Source: JBGTBQ01 sp041749275 (GTDB taxonomy: Bacteria > Acidobacteriota > Blastocatellia > Pyrinomonadales > Pyrinomonadaceae). From it: DNA of 46,707 nt. Positions 41,908 through 46,707 of this stretch are shown one piece after another. The DNA is taken from assembly GCA_041749275.1 (NCBI GenBank), contig JBGTBQ010000252.1, positions 1 to 46,707 on the forward strand. Direction: 5' to 3'. Both the position numbers and the translations under genes were made by a program. The notes beneath the pieces were generated by a model. That model saw nothing but the letters and a program-made list of their open reading frames with translations, did not search any database and was not told the DNA's origin. The stretch's first letter is position 1; every line of letters starts with the position of its first letter.

Positions 41908-43944
41908 ATGCGACCGATTAAACACTTCGAGAAGGGCCTGACCTACGTTGCGGGCGGCCTGTTCAATTCGATTCAGTTTTTCAACAAGTACAGGCCAAAC
42001 GAATCTTTCACGCCCAAGTGGTCTGAAAAGCCGCTCCTGAAGTCATGGCAGAAGTCGAAGCCACCGCTCGGCTTCCCGCGCACGACCGACAGTCTGTGCC
42101 CGAAGTGCGTCATCGAGGCGCGCACGAAGATTCTGAGCGCCGAAGTGATTGACCCTTCGGTGCTCGTCAACGAGAAGGTCGGCGAGATCAAGGCGACCAT
42201 CGTCGAGCGCAACGGGGAAATCTGGATGGATAAGGACTGTCCCATCCACGGCCACTTCGAGGACATCATGGCGATTGACTCGAACTTCCTCAAGCACATC
42301 GAGAAGATGTTTCCGGGCCGCGACATTCAGGCGCATAACGACGAGAAGCTCCACAACCACGGTTCTTCGACAATCAAATTCGGGCGCGGCTCCGTGCTCA
42401 CGATTGACCTGACGAATCGCTGCAACATGATGTGCGACCCGTGCTTCATGGACGCCAACCAAGTCGGCTTCGTCCACGAGTTGAGCCTGGAGGAGATTCA
42501 GGACATTCTCGACAAGGCCATCTCGATCAAGCCGCGCCGGCAAATGTCGGTGCAGTTTTCGGGCGGCGAGCCAACCATCTCGCCCTACTTCCTCGACTCC
42601 ATCCGCTATTCGCGCAAGGTCGGTTACAACTCCGTGCAGTGCGCGACGAACGGCATCGAGTTCGCCAAGTCGAAAGAGTTCTGCCGCGAGGCCGCCGAGG
42701 CGGGCCTGCGCTACGCTTATCTACAGTTCGATGGCATCGGCAACGACGCCAACTCGCACCGGCAGGTCGGCAACCTCTTCGACGTGAAGCTGCGCGCGAT
42801 TGACAACCTGCACGAAGCGGGCGTCGAGATCGTGCTCGTCATCACGCTGGTCAACAACATCAACAACGATCAGGTCGGCTCGGTCATCCGCTTCGCGCTC
42901 GACAATCCGAAGAAGATCGCCTTCCTTTCGTTCCAGCCCGTCTCGTTTACGGGCCGCGACGAGGAGATTACGGACGAGCGCCGGATGGCGCAGCGCTACA
43001 CCCTGTCGCACCTCGCGCATGACGTGAAAAAACAGGTCGGCATCACGGAGCCGACGCGCGATTGGTTCCCGCTCTCTCTGATGGGCGCCTTCGCGGACTT
43101 CGCCGACCTCGCGCATGGCCCGGATGCCGAGTGGGGTCAGGTCTCTTGCGGCTGCCACCCGAACTGCGGTGTCGGCACGGCGGTGATGATTGATAAGGAC
43201 ACCAAGGAGATGGCCCCGGTGCCGAGCTTCCTGAACATTCCGGGACTCGTTACGGACATGCAGAAGATCACGGACGCGGCGCGCGGCAAATGGGCGTCGA
43301 ACCTGATGATGGGGCTTGCACTTCTGAAGCACTACAACTCTTACAACGCGCCGACGCACTTCACGCTCTACGAGCTGTTCAAGAAGTTCGACAAGTCGTT
43401 CGGTCTGACGGGCCGCTCTTACGGTCGCGTAGACGGCAAGCGTTCCGTCAAAGACATCGAAGCGCGCCGCTCCGACCGTTGGAACTTCCTCTTCATCGCC
43501 GGGATGTGGTTCCAAGACCTGTTCAACTACGACTTCCGCCGCACGGAGATGTGCATCATTCCCTACGGCACGCAAGAGGGCGAGATTTCTTTCTGCGCTT
43601 ACAACACGGGCATCGGCTGGCGCAACATCATCGAGCAGATGCACCAGAATGCGACCGTGGCGAAGTGGTACAAAGAGAACGGGCGGCACGAAATCTTCGC
43701 CAAGGGCAAAGAGGTGCCGATGACCGAAACTCCGGTCGGCCTCGTCTTGAATGAAGTTGACCTCCAGCGCCCGAACCGCCCTGAGATGGCCGGGCCGAAG
43801 ACCGCCGCCGAAGAGGCCGCGATGATGCGGAAGCTCTATCAGGAGATGATCTTGAAGAAGAAACTCGGCGCCGATGTGGAGAAGAACACGCCGGTGCAGA
43901 TCAAGAGCCTCTCGCGCACGAAGAAAGAGACGGCGAACGTCTAA
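41908..43944 (+). CDS. Tes/MJ0619-like radical SAM protein (candidate membrane-spanning lipid synthase)
   Basis: 678 residues after a good AGAAGGAAG site. An N-terminal domain has TTDSLCPKC (C64, C67) and DKDCPIHGHFEDI (C111), a pattern found in tetraether synthase (Tes) and MJ0619 relatives. The radical SAM core starts LTIDLTNRCNMMCDPCFMDA, with the CX3CX2C cluster at C172, C176 and C179, then MSVQFSGGEPT, CATNGI and YLQFDGIGND. A third Cys set, VSCGCHPNCGVG (C414, C416, C420), and C549/C563 may bind extra Fe-S clusters. Tes joins lipid tails by carbon-carbon bonds; some Acidobacteriota make membrane-spanning iso-diabolic acid lipids, so that is the leading hypothesis. The family match is solid from the motifs; the reaction is inferred. 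Expression is probably sigma-54-dependent. It stands alone. Confidence 0.75.
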   Translation: MRPIKHFEKGLTYVAGGLFNSIQFFNKYRPNESFTPKWSEKPLLKSWQKSKPPLGFPRTTDSLCPKCVIEARTKILSAEVIDPSVLVNEKVGEIKATIVERNGEIWMDKDCPIHGHFEDIMAIDSNFLKHIEKMFPGRDIQAHNDEKLHNHGSSTIKFGRGSVLTIDLTNRCNMMCDPCFMDANQVGFVHELSLEEIQDILDKAISIKPRRQMSVQFSGGEPTISPYFLDSIRYSRKVGYNSVQCATNGIEFAKSKEFCREAAEAGLRYAYLQFDGIGNDANSHRQVGNLFDVKLRAIDNLHEAGVEIVLVITLVNNINNDQVGSVIRFALDNPKKIAFLSFQPVSFTGRDEEITDERRMAQRYTLSHLAHDVKKQVGITEPTRDWFPLSLMGAFADFADLAHGPDAEWGQVSCGCHPNCGVGTAVMIDKDTKEMAPVPSFLNIPGLVTDMQKITDAARGKWASNLMMGLALLKHYNSYNAPTHFTLYELFKKFDKSFGLTGRSYGRVDGKRSVKDIEARRSDRWNFLFIAGMWFQDLFNYDFRRTEMCIIPYGTQEGEISFCAYNTGIGWRNIIEQMHQNATVAKWYKENGRHEIFAKGKEVPMTETPVGLVLNEVDLQRPNRPEMAGPKTAAEEAAMMRKLYQEMILKKKLGADVEKNTPVQIKSLSRTKKETANV

Positions 43945-43969
43945 ACAGCGAGCGTCTCGTCAACCGCCG

Positions 43970-44008
43970 AAGCCCCGCGGACGCCGACCCGGCTCCGCGG
44001 GGCTTTTG
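43970..44008 (+). terminator. Intrinsic terminator after the radical SAM gene
   Basis: AAGCCCCGCGGA (43970-43981) pairs perfectly with 43994-44005 across a 12-base loop, followed by TT. Strong GC-rich 12-bp stem, short T-run. Confidence 0.8.
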
Positions 44009-44085
44009 CCGTTCGCGGCTGAAGGGTAAGATGACGGTGCTCTGTTTCAACGTTCATCCATCAACTCTCGGAGGAGGGGACGCTC

Positions 44086-44310
44086 ATGTCACTGGACAAG
44101 AAGCACGAAGTGAAGGTGAAGGTGCAGGTGCTCGAACTGTCGAAGGCAGGGAGCGGCATTGAGTTGGAGGTTTTCGCCGAGGGAGAGAAACTCGGCGTCA
44201 TCGAGATCGGGCATGGCTCGTTCGGGTGGCGAAAAGCGAGCGGCAAGCGCGGCTTCAAGCGCATAGACTGGACGACATTCGCCGGGTGGCTCAACGACCA
44301 CTTCAAATAA
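44086..44310 (+). CDS. Small protein of unknown function
   Basis: 74 residues, no family recognised. GGAGGGG lies just upstream of the ATG and codon use is normal, so the gene is probably real. The sequence alternates hydrophobic and charged residues (HEVKVKVQVLEL, IELEVFAEGEKLGVIEIG), suggesting a small beta-sheet, then a C-terminal HGSFGWRKASGKRGF and a helix, WTTFAGWLNDHF. Cytoplasmic, no signal peptide or cysteines. It is separated from the radical SAM gene by a terminator and from surE by an 84-base gap with a TAACAACT/AGTTGTTA hairpin. Confidence 0.65.
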   Translation: MSLDKKHEVKVKVQVLELSKAGSGIELEVFAEGEKLGVIEIGHGSFGWRKASGKRGFKRIDWTTFAGWLNDHFK

Positions 44311-44394
44311 CAACTCCGCACCAGTTGTTACATGTCGAACGAGTGACCGCTTGAATAAATCGGTCGCATGGGTTGTAATGGATTTCGGTAATTT

Positions 44395-45186
44395 ATGGTT
44401 CGCATTCTTCTGACAAACGACGACGGGATACACTCGGACGGACTCACCAAACTCGAAGCAGCGCTCAGGGAAGTCGGCGACGTGTACACGGTCGCGCCCG
44501 CCTCCGAGATGAGCGGGGCGTCGCATAGCCTGACGCTCTCGCGCCCCTTACGCATCCGTCGGATTGACGAGCGCCATTGGACGGTAGACGGCACGCCGAC
44601 CGATTGCGTTACGCTCGCTCTGCACCGCATCCTCGGCGACGAGGAGCGGCCCCACCTGTGCGTTTCAGGTATCAACCACGGCGGCAACCTCGGTGATGAC
44701 GCAAGCTACTCCGGCACCGTCGCGGGTGCGCTCGAAGCGACCATCCTCGGCGTACCGGGCCTCGCCTTCAGTCTCGTCGCGCGCGAGAACTTCGACTTCA
44801 CGGAGGCCGCGCGTTTTGCCGTCGTCGCCGTGCGTAATACGTTAGAGACTGGGCTGCCCGAAGGTACGCTGCTCAACATCAACATCCCGCGCGGGGAGAT
44901 ACGCGGCGCGCGTGTCACGCGGCAGGGCATCAAACATGCGCGGCCCATCATTAGCGAGCACATTGACCCGCGCGGCAAGGCTTACTACTGGATCGGCGAA
45001 GAGTATTACACGAAGCCGAGCGAGGAGGGGACGGACTACCATGCCATCGAGCGCGGTTACGTCTCCGTCACGCCGATGCGGAGCGACATGACCGACCACA
45101 ACTCGCTGGTCGCGCTCGACTCATGGAACAAGATCAGCACCGCGGAAGTCCAGCGCGAGGGTGAGGATCAGCCGGCGGGAAGGTAA
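44395..45186 (+). CDS. surE: 5'/3'-nucleotidase SurE
   Basis: Metal-dependent phosphatase acting on nucleoside monophosphates, linked to stationary-phase survival. 263 residues. Motifs: RILLTNDDGIHSDGLTKLEA (the metal-binding ND-D), VAPASEMSGASHSLTLSRPL, VDGTPTDCVTLAL and VSGINHGGNLGDDASYSGTV, all family signatures. The C-terminus extends slightly beyond the core. It is followed at 45231 by pcm; surE and pcm are neighbours in many bacteria. Confidence 0.94.
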   Translation: MVRILLTNDDGIHSDGLTKLEAALREVGDVYTVAPASEMSGASHSLTLSRPLRIRRIDERHWTVDGTPTDCVTLALHRILGDEERPHLCVSGINHGGNLGDDASYSGTVAGALEATILGVPGLAFSLVARENFDFTEAARFAVVAVRNTLETGLPEGTLLNINIPRGEIRGARVTRQGIKHARPIISEHIDPRGKAYYWIGEEYYTKPSEEGTDYHAIERGYVSVTPMRSDMTDHNSLVALDSWNKISTAEVQREGEDQPAGR

Positions 45187-45230
45187 GTCGCTGGGTGTTG
45201 AGCCGAGGCGTTCACAAAGGGTAAAAGTTC

Positions 45231-45917
45231 TTGGAGCCTTCCGCTTCCAACTTGTCAGCCGCACACACATCGGGTTACCGCATCCCGCGCGAGCGGATGG
45301 TCGAGCGTCTGCGCGACCACTATCGCATCCAAGACAGGCGCGTGCTCGAAGCGATGGCTGAAGCGCCGCGCCATCTCTTCGTCCCTGAAGCTCTCGCGGG
45401 CCGCGCCTACGGCGACCACGCGCTTCCTATCGCCGCCAACCAGACAATTTCACAACCCTACATCGTCGCGCGGATGAGCGAGCTGCTCGAAGTTGACAAG
45501 ACGAGTCGTGTGCTCGAGATCGGCGCCGGTTCCGGCTACCAGACAGCCGTGCTCTCACGTCTCGCGGGTCAGGTTTACGCCATCGAGCGCATCGCCGATC
45601 TGGCGCGTGAAGCGCAGACGCGCATCCGTGCGCTAGGTATCTACAACGCGACCGTGAAGTGTTTTGACGGCACGCTCGGATGGAGCGCACACGCGCCTTA
45701 CGATGGGATACTCGTCGCGGCGGGCGGTCCCGAAGTCCCCGGCCCGCTCCTCGCGCAGCTCAAAGTGGGCGGTCGCCTCGTCGTCCCCGTCGGCCCCTCG
45801 CGCGAAGCGCAGCGCCTCGTCCGCGTCGTCCGCACCGAAGATGGATACGAGCACGAAGATCACGGCGCATGCGCCTTCGTCCCGCTCATCGGACGCTATG
45901 GTTGGACAAACGATTAG
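45231..45917 (+). CDS. pcm: Protein-L-isoaspartate O-methyltransferase
   Basis: Repairs damaged proteins by methylating L-isoaspartyl residues. 228 residues from TTG 45231, with AAAGGG 9 bases upstream. Motifs: HLFVPEALAGRAYGDHALPI, ANQTISQPYIVARMSELL (the substrate-binding Q-T-ISQP signature), SAM motif I VLEIGAGSGYQTAVLSRLAG, and GGRLVVPVG. It ends exactly where the following heptamer inverted repeat begins. Confidence 0.93.
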   Translation: MEPSASNLSAAHTSGYRIPRERMVERLRDHYRIQDRRVLEAMAEAPRHLFVPEALAGRAYGDHALPIAANQTISQPYIVARMSELLEVDKTSRVLEIGAGSGYQTAVLSRLAGQVYAIERIADLAREAQTRIRALGIYNATVKCFDGTLGWSAHAPYDGILVAAGGPEVPGPLLAQLKVGGRLVVPVGPSREAQRLVRVVRTEDGYEHEDHGACAFVPLIGRYGWTND

Positions 45918-45994
45918 TTCAAAGTTCAAGGTTCAAAGTGCAAAGTCGGGAGGCCGGCCTTGAACTTTGAACCTTGAACTTTGAACCTTGAACT
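45918..45994. repeat. 22-bp perfect inverted repeat built from heptamers
   Basis: The left arm (45918-45939) is made of TTCAARG heptamers, and the right arm lies within five TTGAACY heptamers (45960-45994). Bases 45918-45939 and 45964-45985 are exact reverse complements. The element begins one base after the pcm stop and ends 8 bases before the DedA start. It can fold into a long AT-rich hairpin; there is no T-run. Confidence 0.9.
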
Positions 45995-46002
45995 TAAAAA
46001 AC

Positions 46003-46704
46003 ATGGAATCAATCGTCGAACTTTTACATCAGCTCAAAGAGCTACTCAACCCGAAGAATATCATTGATTTTCTGACGACGAAGGGGTTGCTGTTTACTTA
46101 TGCCGGTTTAATGTTCATCGTTTTCGCGGAGACGGGCCTCGCCGTCGGCTTTTTTTTGCCGGGCGATTCACTGCTCGTCGTGGCCGGTCTCATCTGGCGC
46201 GCGAAACAGTTGAACGTGGCGCTCCTGCTCTTCTGCCTCTTCATCGCGGCGGTGGTTGGCGACGCCGTCGGTTACTACTCCGGGTTGAAGCTCGGGCCGC
46301 GCATTTTTAAACGGGAGAAGTCTTTTTTCTTCCGACCGAGCCACTTGCAAAAGGCGCACGAGTTTTACGAGAAGTACGGCGGGAAGACGATCATCATCGC
46401 GCGCTTCGTCCCCATCGTTCGCACCTTCGCGCCCATCGTGGCCGGGGCCGCCGCGATGCCCTACCGCCGCTTCGTGGCCTATAACGTGGTCGGCGGTTTC
46501 CTCTGGGTCTTCAGCATGATCCTCGCGGGCTACTTCCTCGGCTCCGCCGTCGAGAACGCTTTCGGTATCAAACTCGAAGACCACATCGAGAAGGTCGTCA
46601 TCGTCGTCGTCCTGCTCTCGCTCACGCCTCCGCTCTACGAGTATCTCAAGTCGCGGAGAGAGAAGGCGCGCGCCGCGAGAGAAGCGGGCGACGTGCGCGT
46701 TTGA
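46003..46704 (+). CDS. DedA-family membrane protein
   Basis: Inner-membrane protein of 233 residues of the DedA/SNARE-associated family, involved in membrane lipid homeostasis; characterised members flip undecaprenyl phosphate or phospholipids. Family features: FAETGLAVGFFLPGDSLLVV (the E-x-PG motif), AVVGDAVGYYSGLKLGPRIF, FYEKYGGKTIIIARFVPIVR and TFAPIVAGAAAMPYRRFVAY. Four to five membrane segments are visible. The frame also opens from a TTG (45988) inside the inverted repeat; ATG 46003 is more likely. No strong ribosome site. The gene is complete and ends 3 bases before the window edge. Confidence 0.9.
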   Translation: MESIVELLHQLKELLNPKNIIDFLTTKGLLFTYAGLMFIVFAETGLAVGFFLPGDSLLVVAGLIWRAKQLNVALLLFCLFIAAVVGDAVGYYSGLKLGPRIFKREKSFFFRPSHLQKAHEFYEKYGGKTIIIARFVPIVRTFAPIVAGAAAMPYRRFVAYNVVGGFLWVFSMILAGYFLGSAVENAFGIKLEDHIEKVVIVVVLLSLTPPLYEYLKSRREKARAAREAGDVRV

Positions 46705-46707
46705 CAT

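Noticed and set aside
42721..43689. 322-codon antisense frame opposite the radical SAM gene
   Set aside because: Artefact of codon bias; the plus-strand gene has unambiguous catalytic motifs.
46168..46707. Antisense frame reaching the right window edge
   Set aside because: It lies wholly opposite the DedA gene, which has clear family motifs.

Overview
The window is high-GC (roughly 60 percent by eye) bacterial chromosome, most likely from an Acidobacteriota of the Blastocatellia (subdivision 4) type. That assignment is an inference. It rests on three very large Oar-like TonB-dependent receptors with N-terminal carboxypeptidase-regulatory-like domains and no SusD partners, a Tes/MJ0619-type radical SAM protein, several secreted proteins without a known domain, and the general codon usage. 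No rRNA, tRNA, CRISPR, phage or intact IS element was seen.

Left part (1-18.4 kb): the 3' part of an S1/P1 nuclease, two convergent Oar-like receptors sharing a palindromic terminator, then a rightward series of secreted N-acyl-D-amino-acid deacylase, a third Oar-like receptor, a GHL10-type glycosidase, a decayed receptor C-terminus and nagA. This looks like a scavenging locus for amino sugars, D-amino acids or cell-wall material. A small frameshifted TPR protein lies convergent to nagA.

Middle (18.4-33.3 kb): a leftward glycolate oxidase pair, in which GlcD and GlcE are fused into one 952-residue protein with a heptanucleotide tandem repeat in the linker, followed by GlcF. Next come an internally deleted amidohydrolase relic behind a 34-bp tandem duplication, a cluster of REP-like repeats, a methyltransferase/APC-permease pair (leftward), a DsbA-like/VKOR disulfide-forming pair, two conserved proteins of unknown function, an OsmC/lytic-transglycosylase pair (leftward), and a secreted protein with a duplicated domain and a glycine zipper.

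Right part (33.3-46.7 kb): a compact histidine operon hisZ-G-D-C-B-H-F-IE plus an IMPase-family hisN-like gene, with hisA missing. Its leader has a strong sigma-70-like promoter, a 22-codon ORF with six His codons, mutually exclusive pairing segments and an intrinsic terminator, which together make a complete-looking histidine attenuator. Then comes a Tes-like radical SAM gene behind a textbook -24/-12 (sigma-54) promoter, a small unknown protein, the surE-pcm pair, a long heptamer-built inverted repeat, and a DedA-family membrane protein ending at the window edge.

The items most worth following up are the his attenuator, the sigma-54-controlled Tes-like gene, the heptamer repeat at the GlcD/GlcE junction, and the two in-frame gene relics.
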